Shown in pieces: positions 9,445 through 17,149 of a stretch of DNA of 64,000 nt; position 1 is the stretch's first letter; each line of letters opens with the position of its first letter. Source of the DNA: Entomomonas sp. E2T0 (lineage in GTDB: Bacteria; Pseudomonadota; Gammaproteobacteria; Pseudomonadales; Pseudomonadaceae). A program made the position numbers and the translations under genes. The notes under the pieces are model-generated. The model made no database searches and was not told where the DNA came from. It saw only the letters and a list, made by a program, of their open reading frames with translations. The stretch covers positions 310,001-374,000 of the forward strand of contig NZ_CP094972.1 of assembly GCF_025985425.1 (NCBI RefSeq), in the 5' to 3' direction.

Positions 9445-9726
9445 TCATTTAATGCCATTATTAATTAACGATTCATTAATCAATACTAGTGTGTTGTTCA
9501 TGGCTTCTTGTTTGCCGTTAAGCTCTCTAACCTCTGCTAATAACTGGCTAAACTGGTTACTAGTGGGTAAGTATTCGACTTTTATTTCTAACTTGGTTAA
9601 GCGGTCTGTTAGCTCTTTTACTTCGGCTGTTTTGGCTGCTTCTCTACGTGAGAACAACGTAAATAAAAAAATACCAATCAGTAAAATAAACTGGATTAGC
9701 TGCCCTATGCTGTATTCTTCAATCAT
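9445..9726 (-). CDS. DUF2730-like small membrane protein (Mu gp25)
   Basis: A 93-residue protein with one N-terminal transmembrane helix (LIQFILLIGIFLFTLFS) followed by a basic stop-transfer and a coiled coil. This is the layout of DUF2730 proteins encoded just after the lysis genes in Mu-like phages. It overlaps the Rz1 stop by 4 bp. Function is unknown; it is sometimes considered part of the lysis/packaging cassette. Confidence 0.7.
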   Translation of the reverse strand: MIEEYSIGQLIQFILLIGIFLFTLFSRREAAKTAEVKELTDRLTKLEIKVEYLPTSNQFSQLLAEVRELNGKQEAMNNTLVLINESLINNGIK

Positions 9727-10001
9727 TCATCACCTCTAGGAAAAATAAGGTATTGAATAAGCGCAGCATGTCGCCAAGCGCATAGCCCGTACTGGTCGTA
9801 TAGTTCTTTTAAGGTCATTACAATACTATCGCCTGTGTTGTGGGTTATCATTACTGGTGGGTCGCAATACACCATCAAGGCTGCTGGTATCGGTGGCGAT
9901 TGCGGCGGCTGCGGCACGACTACGGGCGGCTTTGAGTTGCTGCATGATGACATCATCAAACACACAACTAGCCCTAGCATTTTTAGTGGCTTCAAGGTCA
10001 T
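9723..10001 (-). CDS. Rz1-like outer-membrane spanin lipoprotein, nested in Rz
   Basis: The ATG at 10001 gives MTLKPLKMLGLVVCLMMSSC, a signal peptide with a lipobox (LMMSSC), followed by a Pro-rich stretch (PPVVVPQPPQSPPIP) typical of o-spanins. Its first half overlaps the Rz gene in another frame, the classic Rz/Rz1 nesting. With Rz it would fuse inner and outer membranes in the last step of lysis. A TTG two codons upstream is possible but has no merit over the ATG. Confidence 0.85.
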   Translation of the reverse strand: MTLKPLKMLGLVVCLMMSSCSNSKPPVVVPQPPQSPPIPAALMVYCDPPVMITHNTGDSIVMTLKELYDQYGLCAWRHAALIQYLIFPRGDE

Positions 10002-10257
10002 GTTCAAACTCTACAGTGGTTTTATAGTTAGCCTCTTTAGCTTGGGCGATAACTTTTTCAATCTCGCTGCTAGCTTTTTGGGCTTGTTGGGTTAAGTTTT
10101 TGGATTGGGCAATAATTGCCCTTAGTTCGCTAAGTTGTAGCGCATTGTGGGTGTTTTCGGCTTGTTGCTGGCCTTTGGTGTAGCCTATGTAGTAAATGCC
10201 AACTAAAGCAGGAACTAGACCGAATACGGCCATAATAGGACGGGCTAAATAACTCAT
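9826..10257 (-). CDS. Rz-like inner-membrane spanin
   Basis: The ATG at 10257 overlaps the endolysin stop (ATGA), so I use MSYLARPIM rather than the upstream non-ATG start. One N-terminal transmembrane helix (FGLVPALVGIYYIGYT) precedes a long periplasmic coiled coil, the i-spanin layout. It partners with the overlapping Rz1-like lipoprotein. Its C-terminus is rich in Arg/Ala and overlaps most of Rz1, so the sequence there is constrained in two frames. Confidence 0.85.
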   Translation of the reverse strand: MSYLARPIMAVFGLVPALVGIYYIGYTKGQQQAENTHNALQLSELRAIIAQSKNLTQQAQKASSEIEKVIAQAKEANYKTTVEFEHDLEATKNARASCVFDDVIMQQLKAARSRAAAAAIATDTSSLDGVLRPTSNDNPQHRR

Positions 10258-10757
10258 AGACCAGCCTCGCACATGTTACGCTCAGCGGCACGACGATTAA
10301 CTAGACCTTTTAATATTTTTACTTGTTTAGTGTTGCGATCTGTGGCTTTTATCCATTTCTCAAGCTCAGCACATGCCCCCAAATAATCAGTATTATTAAG
10401 TTTTTTAAGTAGAGTTGATTTGCGGAAATTCTCAGAACCAACATTAAATATAAACGACCTTAAAGCCGCTTCTAAGTGATTAGATAAGGGTACTTTTACA
10501 TAGTTGTTAATAGCTTTTGTACCGTCTTCTAAGTCTTTAGCTAGAAGCTGGTAGCACTGGGCATCGGTTTTATATTGGCCTGCTTTGGCTGTTGCAGTAT
10601 GGCCTATGCAGATAGTTACAACGCCTACAGGGTCTACATAAGCTTTATTATGCTTGCCTTCAAAGGGTAAAAGTAAGCCAAGTAATAGGATAAGTACAGG
10701 AATACTAATGCCTGTAATTACAGATAATTGTTTAATTGTTGGTTCATCAGCGACCAT
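10254..10757 (-). CDS. Endolysin, T4/P22-type lysozyme (GH24) with N-terminal signal anchor
   Basis: The 167-residue product has the lysozyme E-D-T signature: the catalytic Glu in FEGKHNKAYVDPVG, then VTICIGHT, and later LRSFIFNVG. It would cleave peptidoglycan. The N-terminal segment ISIPVLILLLGLLLPF is a membrane helix directly before the catalytic domain, as in signal-anchor-release endolysins, so export may not need a large-hole holin. It is the first gene of the lysis/packaging operon, 46 bp from a candidate late-activator dyad. No holin is seen in this operon. Confidence 0.88.
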   Translation of the reverse strand: MVADEPTIKQLSVITGISIPVLILLLGLLLPFEGKHNKAYVDPVGVVTICIGHTATAKAGQYKTDAQCYQLLAKDLEDGTKAINNYVKVPLSNHLEAALRSFIFNVGSENFRKSTLLKKLNNTDYLGACAELEKWIKATDRNTKQVKILKGLVNRRAAERNMCEAGL

Positions 10758-10802
10758 AAAAAATACCCCTTAATTATTAAGAGGTATCTTGCTTTTTTTA
10801 TG

Positions 10803-10830
10803 GTTTTAAATCTTTTAGAAAATTCTAAAA
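10803..10830 (-). promoter_or_regulatory. Candidate late-activator site upstream of the lysis/packaging operon
   Basis: Identical over 28 bp to 3503-3530, with the same TTTTAGAA-AA-TTCTAAAA dyad (10813-10830), placed 46-73 bp upstream of the endolysin start. GATACC or TTAATAAT downstream on the minus strand could be a -10 element. It corresponds in position to Mu Plys, while the other copy corresponds to Mu PI. Binding by the Mor-like protein is an inference. Confidence 0.6.
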
Positions 10831-10854
10831 AATTTTAATCTTACTATTTTTAAA

Positions 10855-11190
10855 CTATGGCATTAGTCTTGCTCTGTCGGCTTGTGGTAACTCAAAGCCA
10901 CTCATTCTTGAAATGCGCGTTAATACATTATTATTAAATTGTAGTTCTACCATTTTAGTTTTAACGCCCATAGGGTCTGCACTAGAAAAAACAAAAACTA
11001 AAAAAGTACCACTATCATTATTTACTGTTTGGTATGGTGTACCTTTTAAAATGCTTTCGGCATCGTATGGGGTAGTAACACCTATTTGTAATTGGCTAAT
11101 GTTTTGTTCTTTAAAATCATAGCCAGAAGTAGCACAGGCAGTCAATAAAACAAAAGCAGTGATAGTAAAAAGTATTTTAATTAATTGCAT
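10855..11190 (-). CDS. Small lipoprotein, BamE/OmlA-like, probable prophage cargo
   Basis: A 111-residue protein with a signal peptide and lipobox (FVLLTAC after residue 12). The mature part (ISQLQIGVTTPYDAESILKGTPYQT) resembles the helix-plus-sheet pattern of the SmpA/OmlA (BamE) fold: a QI..G.T...V motif followed by a G-P turn. It lies between the lysis operon and the immunity genes, a frequent place for lysogenic-conversion genes. An outer-membrane role such as surface modification or exclusion is speculative. Confidence 0.6.
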   Translation of the reverse strand: MQLIKILFTITAFVLLTACATSGYDFKEQNISQLQIGVTTPYDAESILKGTPYQTVNNDSGTFLVFVFSSADPMGVKTKMVELQFNNNVLTRISRMSGFELPQADRARLMP

Positions 11191-11200
11191 TAGTCCTCCT

Positions 11201-11629
11201 TTAACGCTTTTTAAGTAAATAATTAATTAGAAAATATAATAAATAACTTAATGCTACAGTTAATAAAGAAATTAATAAACTACTAAGAATGGCTCTATTA
11301 AAGTTCTGTACAATATGAAAAATATTTTTTTGATTTTCGACTTTAGTCAAATATAAATTTAATACAGTTAGAGTTAATGTTAGACCTACTGTTAATAAAA
11401 AAAATAACTGTAGTTTTTTTGCTATTTTTAAACGGTTTTGTTTTTTTTGTTCTTCTTCTAAAATAGTTAAACAAGGGTTGCAAATATCATCATTTAAATT
11501 TATCCAGCTTCTTTGACAATATGGACAGGGTTTGTATTTGTCTGGATTAATATTGATATTTACATAGTCACGGCCAGCTAAAATATTACCTCTATTGTTC
11601 GAGCCTTTTATTTTAATATCAGTACCCAC
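11201..11629 (-). CDS. Zinc-ribbon two-helix membrane protein next to the repressor
   Basis: GTG start with GGAAG ten bases upstream. Residues 5-25 are a Gly/Asn-rich tract (IKIKGSNNRGNILAGRD). Residues about 34-55 form a CPYC...C..C zinc ribbon, and two transmembrane helices follow (LFFLLTVGLTLTLTVLNLYL and the C-terminal SSLLISLLTVALSYLLYFL). The tract resembles the C-terminal tail of the repressor encoded 3 bp upstream. The gene is probably expressed in the lysogen with the repressor. Superinfection exclusion or membrane signalling to the repressor is possible but unproven. Confidence 0.6.
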   Translation of the reverse strand: MGTDIKIKGSNNRGNILAGRDYVNININPDKYKPCPYCQRSWINLNDDICNPCLTILEEEQKKQNRLKIAKKLQLFFLLTVGLTLTLTVLNLYLTKVENQKNIFHIVQNFNRAILSSLLISLLTVALSYLLYFLINYLLKKR

Positions 11630-11632
11630 AAT

Positions 11633-12043
11633 TTACTTCCTCAATTTGATATTTCCCGTTGCTATATTGCCAGTATTATTGTCGCCTTTTATTGATACTT
11701 TAGTATTAGCTTTGCCTTTTTTCTTCTCATCACTGCTGGAAATATCAACACCCGTTAAAGCTAAAACCATCAAACGCTTTTTATTTTCTTCTGGTAGTTT
11801 TCTATAAGCGTCTAACATCACTTGTTCTTCTGGTGTTATAGCTGCCTGTGAACGTTGACCAGTTACAATATATGTGACATCAACGCCTACAGTATTTAGC
11901 GCGGATAACTGCAATGCTGTAGGGTATGTTGTGCCTTTCTCCCAATCGCTTAACGTTCTTTTTCCAGCGCCAGCAATTACCGCAAATTCTGACAGTGTGA
12001 GTTTTAGTCTTTCCCTTTCTTCTTTTATTCGAGCGCCTATCAT
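11633..12043 (-). CDS. Prophage repressor, XRE/CI-type
   Basis: A 136-residue protein with an N-terminal HTH_3 domain (ERLKLTLSEFAVIAGAGKRTLSDWEKG) and SALNTVGVDVTYIVTG, as in many short phage repressors. There is no LexA-like protease domain, so RecA-driven autocleavage is unlikely. The C-terminus ends in VSIKGDNNTGNIATGNIKL, a Gly/Asn tract shared with the next gene that may mediate oligomerisation. It is transcribed divergently from the early operon over a 111-bp region with two direct repeats that are good operator candidates. Confidence 0.85.
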   Translation of the reverse strand: MIGARIKEERERLKLTLSEFAVIAGAGKRTLSDWEKGTTYPTALQLSALNTVGVDVTYIVTGQRSQAAITPEEQVMLDAYRKLPEENKKRLMVLALTGVDISSSDEKKKGKANTKVSIKGDNNTGNIATGNIKLRK

Positions 12044-12154
12044 TTAGCAATTATCCGCAATATTTATATTTACAATTGCAGATTTCCGCAATATAATAAA
12101 CATAAATTAATTTAAAGTATTTTGATAATTTTACCAACAATAGGAGAAAGGTCA
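12044..12154. promoter_or_regulatory. Divergent early/repressor promoters and operators
   Basis: TCCGCAATAT occurs twice (12054-12063 and 12085-12094), 31 bp apart, close to three helical turns. On the plus strand TTTACA (12069-12074) and TATAAT (12092-12097) are 17 bp apart: a near-consensus early promoter with the second repeat overlapping its spacer and -10. On the minus strand TTGCGG (12091-12086) and TATAAA (12068-12063) are also 17 bp apart, giving a repressor promoter interleaved with the first. Repressor or Cro binding would therefore switch between the two. Confidence 0.7.
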
Positions 12155-12382
12155 ATGCAAGTACCATACGCACTGCCCAAAACAAAGCCTTATACACATG
12201 AACAAGTAAAAGCCTTATTTAAAAAGGCTGGTATTCCTATAGCTCAATGGGCTAAAAAAAATAATTTTCCTGTAAACCGTGTTTACTTATTAACGAATGG
12301 ATTAATAAAAGGCAATTATGGTGTATCCCATGATATAGCTATTAAATTGGGGTTAAAAATCCCAGAAATACAAGTAGCATAA
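12155..12382 (+). CDS. Cro/Ner-like small DNA-binding protein
   Basis: I use the ATG at 12155, 75 residues, because GGAGAAAGG lies just upstream; the longer frame has no such site. The sequence (YTHEQVKALFKKAGIPIAQWAKKNNFPVNRVYLLTNGL... SHDIAIKLGLK) is the compact HTH seen as the first early gene of BcepMu/B3-type phages. Expected role: repress the lysogenic promoter after induction. It is first in the early operon, directly downstream of the TTTACA/TATAAT promoter. Confidence 0.75.
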   Translation: MQVPYALPKTKPYTHEQVKALFKKAGIPIAQWAKKNNFPVNRVYLLTNGLIKGNYGVSHDIAIKLGLKIPEIQVA

Positions 12383-12393
12383 GGGGTTAAGCC

Positions 12394-12717
12394 ATGATTG
12401 AAGAAACAGGCATAAACAAAAGCGCCTTAAAATCATTAGAAGTATTAAAAGCCATGCGCGGAAAAAGTATTGCTGGTTTTACTAATAATGAACTAGCTAC
12501 ACAGTTAAAGGAAACACCTACCAATATTACCCGCGCCTTAAATACCCTTATAAGTGCTGGCTTAGTTGAGAAATGGGACGATAACCGATTCCGCTATAGC
12601 TCTCTACTGCTTGAAATAGCACACGCCCATACTTTAGAAACACAAGAAACAGTACAAAGAACTAACCAACGTTATAACCAAATTACAGCAAATGCGAGGG
12701 CTTTATTAAATGGCTAA
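12394..12717 (+). CDS. Winged-helix early protein, MarR/IclR-like
   Basis: The 107-residue product has a clear winged HTH: LKSLEVLKAMRGKSIAGFTNNELATQLKETPTNITRALNTLISAGLVEKW. Such proteins occur as the second early gene in BcepMu/B3-type transposable phages. DNA binding is well supported; the target is unknown. The stop overlaps the next gene by 8 bp, so the operon is tightly coupled. Confidence 0.7.
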   Translation: MIEETGINKSALKSLEVLKAMRGKSIAGFTNNELATQLKETPTNITRALNTLISAGLVEKWDDNRFRYSSLLLEIAHAHTLETQETVQRTNQRYNQITANARALLNG

Positions 12718-13675
12718 GAAAACCAAGACTACTGTAGCTGAGACTACAGAAAACCAAGAACTAGAAATAGTACAAGAAGTAGCTGTACAGTCTTCTATAG
12801 CGGATAACTCTGTAATAGCTTCTTATGAAATTTTCAAAGCTATTGGCCGTATTGAAACATCACATTTTTATGCGACAATTTCAGATTTAGCCATAGCTAA
12901 ACAGTTTGAAGAAATAAAAAACAGCAAGAAATATAAGGACTTACCATATAATGACGCCGACGGAAATGTGCGACATGTCGCAGATTTAGAGGAATTTTGC
13001 CAAGTCTTTTTACATAAATCCTACAGACGCTGTGCCGAACTTTCGCAAAACCTTAATTTATTAGGTGAGGAATTATACCAACAAGCCGAACAAATAGGCT
13101 TTAGGGCTAGGGATTACCAAGCATTAAAGGCTTTGCCTGCTGACGATCAGGAAATAGTTAAACAAGCTATAGAAACTCAAGACCGCGACAAAGTAATAGA
13201 GTTACTACAGGAAATGGCTGTTAAGCATAAAAACGATAAAGAAAACCTTACTAAAGACCTTGAAGAAGCCAAGGGCAGCTATGACGCTTTAAGCAAAGTA
13301 ACCGAAAAGAAAGGAAAAGAGTTAGACAAGGTTAAGCTGGAACTTGAAAAAACCAAAAAACGTATAGCTAACCTAGAACCAGAAGAAGTGGGCGAAGAAC
13401 TACGCCAAGAAGCCACTGTAGCTGCTACCACTGTAGAGGGCATGATATATGGCAATTTATTAATAGCTATGCAGGCTTTACAAGACCATCAAAACAAAAC
13501 AGGCATAGACCATGAAGCAACTATGACAGGTTTAGTTATTTCTGTTAAGCGCGCTGTTAATTTTGTTAGCAACCAATTAGGACTACCAGACCAATTAACC
13601 GAAAGCCTTGTAAATGACTGGCAAGCACCTAACGCTGAGGAACTAGTAAAAGCCGAGTTAGGTATAGGGGAATAA
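12710..13675 (+). CDS. Coiled-coil early phage protein of unknown function
   Basis: A 321-residue protein with a structured N-terminal part (residues 30-150, including EEFCQVFLHKSYRRCAELSQNLNLLG), a long charged coiled coil (about 170-225) and a helical C-terminus. I recognise it only as a type of protein that precedes the transposase in B3/BcepMu-like phages. The layout suggests a scaffold or DNA-associated factor; no enzymatic motif is visible. Confidence 0.65.
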   Translation: MAKKTKTTVAETTENQELEIVQEVAVQSSIADNSVIASYEIFKAIGRIETSHFYATISDLAIAKQFEEIKNSKKYKDLPYNDADGNVRHVADLEEFCQVFLHKSYRRCAELSQNLNLLGEELYQQAEQIGFRARDYQALKALPADDQEIVKQAIETQDRDKVIELLQEMAVKHKNDKENLTKDLEEAKGSYDALSKVTEKKGKELDKVKLELEKTKKRIANLEPEEVGEELRQEATVAATTVEGMIYGNLLIAMQALQDHQNKTGIDHEATMTGLVISVKRAVNFVSNQLGLPDQLTESLVNDWQAPNAEELVKAELGIGE

Positions 13676-13680
13676 TTGCA

Positions 13681-13839
13681 ATGAATGAATTTAAATTTAA
13701 TACCTTAGTTACTTTGTTACTTGTCATTCTTCTAAACCAGTATGTAGCCAGTAATAACCTTGTAATAGCAAGCTTAACCGCTATTTTAGTTATTGCTAGT
13801 GGTTGTGCTGGATTGTATTTTTATTTTAAAGGTAAGTAA
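13681..13839 (+). CDS. Small two-helix membrane protein
   Basis: A 52-codon frame beginning MNEFKFNTLVTLLLVILLNQ with two hydrophobic helices (TLVTLLLVILL and LTAILVIASGCAGLYFYF) and a short basic tail. It fills the gap between two early genes with 5 and 3 bp to its neighbours, so it is very likely real. Function unknown; a pinholin-like or host-takeover role is possible but nothing shows it. Confidence 0.6.
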   Translation: MNEFKFNTLVTLLLVILLNQYVASNNLVIASLTAILVIASGCAGLYFYFKGK

Positions 13840-13842
13840 GCC

Positions 13843-15594
13843 ATGAATAACCCTGCTATTAATCAACTTATTGCAGAAGCAGCTAAACAGATAGCCAGCG
13901 CTAAGCATGGGCAAAACATGGCTATTTATGAGGGATTAGCAGCAAAATTAAATAAATCAACCCGTACAGCTATTAACTTAGTTAAAAAGTTTGTAGATAA
14001 AGGTACACGTAAAAAACGTAGTGACGCGGGCAAGTTTGCGCTTTCAATCACTGACGCGCAACACATATCCGCCTTATTAATGCTTAGCCTACGCAATAAC
14101 AACAAAAAGCAACTTTCTAGTATTGAATTAGCGGTAGAACGTTTACAAGCTGAGGGCATGATTAATGCCGTATCTACTAACGAAGAAACAGGCGAAGTTA
14201 AACCACTTTCAACCAGTGCTATTATTAATGCTCTGTATGGTTATAACTTACACCCTAAACAGCTATTACAACCAGAACCAGCTACACGCTTAGCCAGTGA
14301 ACACCCCAACCACGTTTGGCAAATAGACGCCTCTATTTGCGCCCAGTATTATTTAGATGATAACGGCCTAGAAAAAATAGACCCCTCTGAATACTACGAC
14401 GGCAAGCCAGAAAACCTTAAACGCATAGAAAAGAAGCGTTTACAACGTTATGCAATTACAGACCATGCCACAGGCACTATCTATGCTGAATACACGCTAG
14501 GCAGTGAAAGTGCCGAAAGCCTATGCAATTGTTTAATTAATGCCATACAGCAACGGGGCAAATACCCCTTTTATGGTGTACCTAAAATAATCATGACAGA
14601 CCCCGGAGCAGCTATGAAGTCTGCCATGTTCCGTAACCTATGCAGGGCGCTTGGTATAACCTTAATTATTAACAAAGTTAAAAATGCACGGGCTAAAGGT
14701 TCAGTAGAGAAAGCACACGATTTAATCGAATGTAATTTTGAAAGCGGTTTAAAACTACGCCCAGCAAGTAACTTAAACGATCTTAACAAGTTGTTGCATG
14801 TTTGGATGCACCACTACAACACCTTTAAAACCCATAGCCGCACAGGTAAAAGCCGCTACAGTGTTTGGCAAACAATCACTAAAGAACAGCTAAGACTAGC
14901 CCCTAGTGCAGATATATGCCGCGAATTAGCCATAAGCCAACCCCTAGAGCGTAAAGTTAATGTATACCTAACAGTATCATTTAGAGGCCATGAATATGAC
15001 GTTAGCCAAGTACCTAATGTGCTAGTAGGTGAAAAATTACTTATTACCCGTAACCCTTGGCGAGATGATGACAGCGCCCAAGTAGTGTTAGTTAATGAAG
15101 ATGGCCGCGAGTACTTCCAAGTTGTAGAGCGTGTTAATAAAAATCAATACGGCTTTACAGATACCGCCGCCATTATTGGTACTAACTACAAACAACATGC
15201 CGAAAACCCAGCACAACAAAACATTAAACAACTAGACCAGTTAGTAACTGGTACTAACAGTGTAGAAGAAGCAGAACAAGCCAAGAAAGCTAAGCAACTA
15301 CCTTTTAAGGGTGCAATTGACCCCTTTAAAACCATTAAAGATACCGAGCTACCCGCATTCTTACCTAAACAGGGTAGCGAGTTAGAAACAACAATAGCTA
15401 TACCTACTGTAGTAGAAGTTAATTTAACCCTAACCGCTATGGCTAAACAGCTTAAAGGCTTACTGGGTGAATGGTCGCCACAACACATGGCATGGCTACA
15501 AAAGCACTACCCACAAGGCGCACCAGAAAACGAACTTAACACCATAGCAGAACGCTATAAACAACGCCCCCGCTTAAGTGTGGTAGGAGGTTAA
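13843..15594 (+). CDS. Mu A-like DDE transposase
   Basis: A 583-residue transposase with an RNase-H fold core. Asp162 lies in VWQIDASICAQYY, Asp253 in IIMTDPGAAMKSAMFRNL and Glu289 in AKGSVEKAHDLIE, giving a DD(35)E triad. HTH-like end-binding segments precede the core (residues 20-60). A beta-barrel follows (VNVYLTVSFRGHEYDVSQVP), and the C-terminal 60 residues would contact the ATPase partner. It carries out integration and replicative transposition of the phage genome. The downstream B-like ATPase is 4 bp away. Confidence 0.93.
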   Translation: MNNPAINQLIAEAAKQIASAKHGQNMAIYEGLAAKLNKSTRTAINLVKKFVDKGTRKKRSDAGKFALSITDAQHISALLMLSLRNNNKKQLSSIELAVERLQAEGMINAVSTNEETGEVKPLSTSAIINALYGYNLHPKQLLQPEPATRLASEHPNHVWQIDASICAQYYLDDNGLEKIDPSEYYDGKPENLKRIEKKRLQRYAITDHATGTIYAEYTLGSESAESLCNCLINAIQQRGKYPFYGVPKIIMTDPGAAMKSAMFRNLCRALGITLIINKVKNARAKGSVEKAHDLIECNFESGLKLRPASNLNDLNKLLHVWMHHYNTFKTHSRTGKSRYSVWQTITKEQLRLAPSADICRELAISQPLERKVNVYLTVSFRGHEYDVSQVPNVLVGEKLLITRNPWRDDDSAQVVLVNEDGREYFQVVERVNKNQYGFTDTAAIIGTNYKQHAENPAQQNIKQLDQLVTGTNSVEEAEQAKKAKQLPFKGAIDPFKTIKDTELPAFLPKQGSELETTIAIPTVVEVNLTLTAMAKQLKGLLGEWSPQHMAWLQKHYPQGAPENELNTIAERYKQRPRLSVVGG

Positions 15595-15598
15595 AACA

Positions 15599-16765
15599 AT
15601 GCTACAGCTTAAACAAGTCATAGCAGATCACAGGCTTAAACAGTCGAATTTAGCCCAATATCTTAATGTTAGTAATACCGCCGTATCTTTATTAATTAAC
15701 TTAAATACATGGCCTAAAAAGACAGATAAGGCCGAATTTAAGCAACGCATTATTAGCTGGTTAGCTCAAAAAGGTATAACTGCTAATGATAGTGTTTTTA
15801 ATGTAGTGACTGAGGGCGGCCACCCCCAGCCACTATTGGAAATATCCCCACCTACAAATAATGAGGACTATTATATGATACTTGAAAAACAGCATTTAAC
15901 CAAAGCTGCCGGAAATGCTTTTGATTTAAAAGTAAATCCCTTTGACGAACCGCGCAGTATTGACGACCTTTATCTATCGCCAGAAGCAAAAATACTCTAT
16001 GAAGATTTATATATAGCGACTAAATGTTCACAGTTTATAGCTGTTATTGGTGAGTCTGGCAGCGGCAAAACAACCCTTAAAAAAGCATTAAAAGCCCGTG
16101 TAGCTAGGGCTAAAGACAAAGTTATCTTTGTAGAACCCTATATTATAGGAATGGAAAGCAACGACCAAAAAGGAAAGTCATTAAAAGTAACCCAAATTAT
16201 AGACGCTATTAAGGCTGCTATTGCGCCTACTGCTGCTAAACCTAGATCAATAGATGATCGTTTTAGACAAGTTCATACGTTAGCGGCTGAGGCTGTCAGC
16301 AATGGCTATCAAATTGTTATTATCATAGAAGAAGCCCACAGCCTGCCAAATGATACGCTAAGACACTTTAAGCGCATACTGGAAATGGAAAGCCCAGACG
16401 GATTTAACAGCCTATTTACTGTGCTACTTATTGCCCAGCCAGAACTATTGCTAACCTTAAGTAAGCATAACAAAGAAATTCGCGAAGTAACCCAGCGCTG
16501 TACAATAGAAAAGCTAGCCCCTGTAACTAATTACTTAGAAGATTATCTAGCCCATACCTTTAACAAAGCCAATAAAAAACTAGCCGAAGTGATCGACCAA
16601 AGCGGCATAGATGAACTTAAGCAAAAACTTAGCTACCGCCGTTACGGTGAAACAGAACCGAACCATTATCCACTAGTGATTAATAACACCCTTATTGCCG
16701 CTATGAATATAGCAGCCGAAACAGGCCAAAGTCTTATTACTGGGGAGATCATAAAAGAGGTGTAG
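15599..16765 (+). CDS. Mu B-like AAA+ ATPase for transposition
   Basis: The 388-residue product has an N-terminal HTH (LKQVIADHRLKQSNLAQYLNVSNTAVSLLIN) that in Mu B binds DNA. The AAA+ core has Walker A GESGSGKT at residues 151-158, Walker B IVIIIEEAH near 245, and a sensor-like LIAQPEL. It would select target DNA, activate the transposase and give target immunity. A strong Shine-Dalgarno (GGAGG) precedes the ATG. The longer form with N-terminal HTH matches Mu B more than ATPases that lack it. Confidence 0.9.
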   Translation: MLQLKQVIADHRLKQSNLAQYLNVSNTAVSLLINLNTWPKKTDKAEFKQRIISWLAQKGITANDSVFNVVTEGGHPQPLLEISPPTNNEDYYMILEKQHLTKAAGNAFDLKVNPFDEPRSIDDLYLSPEAKILYEDLYIATKCSQFIAVIGESGSGKTTLKKALKARVARAKDKVIFVEPYIIGMESNDQKGKSLKVTQIIDAIKAAIAPTAAKPRSIDDRFRQVHTLAAEAVSNGYQIVIIIEEAHSLPNDTLRHFKRILEMESPDGFNSLFTVLLIAQPELLLTLSKHNKEIREVTQRCTIEKLAPVTNYLEDYLAHTFNKANKKLAEVIDQSGIDELKQKLSYRRYGETEPNHYPLVINNTLIAAMNIAAETGQSLITGEIIKEV

Positions 16766-16767
16766 CA

Positions 16768-16947
16768 ATGTCCACCTTTAATGATTTTATGAATCACTTA
16801 ATGGCTAACAAAGGCGGCTGCTGTCATGCACCAAGCGGCCGCTATTGTGAACAAGGTAAACGGCTTAAAGAAGCTTATACTCACGAAGGTAAAAAAGCTT
16901 ATGACAAACTTAGACAACGTAGAAACACAGGCTTTAACAGATACTAA
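16768..16947 (+). CDS. Small Cys-rich early protein
   Basis: A 59-residue frame beginning MSTFNDFMNHLMANKGGCCHAPSG, 2 bp after the ATPase stop, and the only sensible frame there. Residues CC, H and a further C within 10 residues could hold a metal. The remainder is basic (KRLKEAYTHEGKKAYDKLRQRR). It overlaps the next gene's start by 47 bp. No family recognised. Confidence 0.55.
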   Translation: MSTFNDFMNHLMANKGGCCHAPSGRYCEQGKRLKEAYTHEGKKAYDKLRQRRNTGFNRY

Positions 16948-17149
16948 GGCTATTGTTAATTGGCGATTGATTGGTATTGCTTTAGTTTTTGCACGTAGAA
17001 GAAAAGAAAAGGTAACCATAGTAGCCAAAGGCAAAAACTTTTTTCATTTATTCCAGCATGGCCGCGTTGTTGGCTTTGCTTCTGATTATGTCAATGCACT
17101 AGATAAGGCTAGCAAATTAGAGCGAGGTGTATTTCATGCCAAAGCATAA
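16901..17149 (+). CDS. Hypothetical early phage protein
   Basis: I use the internal ATG at 16901 (82 residues, MTNLDNVETQALTDTK), since a longer frame would run through most of the preceding gene. The body (WRLIGIALVFARRRKEKVTIVAKGKNFFHLFQHGRVVGFASDYVNALDKA) is a mixed alpha/beta pattern without a recognised motif. It is embedded in a chain of small overlapping early genes. Confidence 0.5.
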   Translation: MTNLDNVETQALTDTKAIVNWRLIGIALVFARRRKEKVTIVAKGKNFFHLFQHGRVVGFASDYVNALDKASKLERGVFHAKA

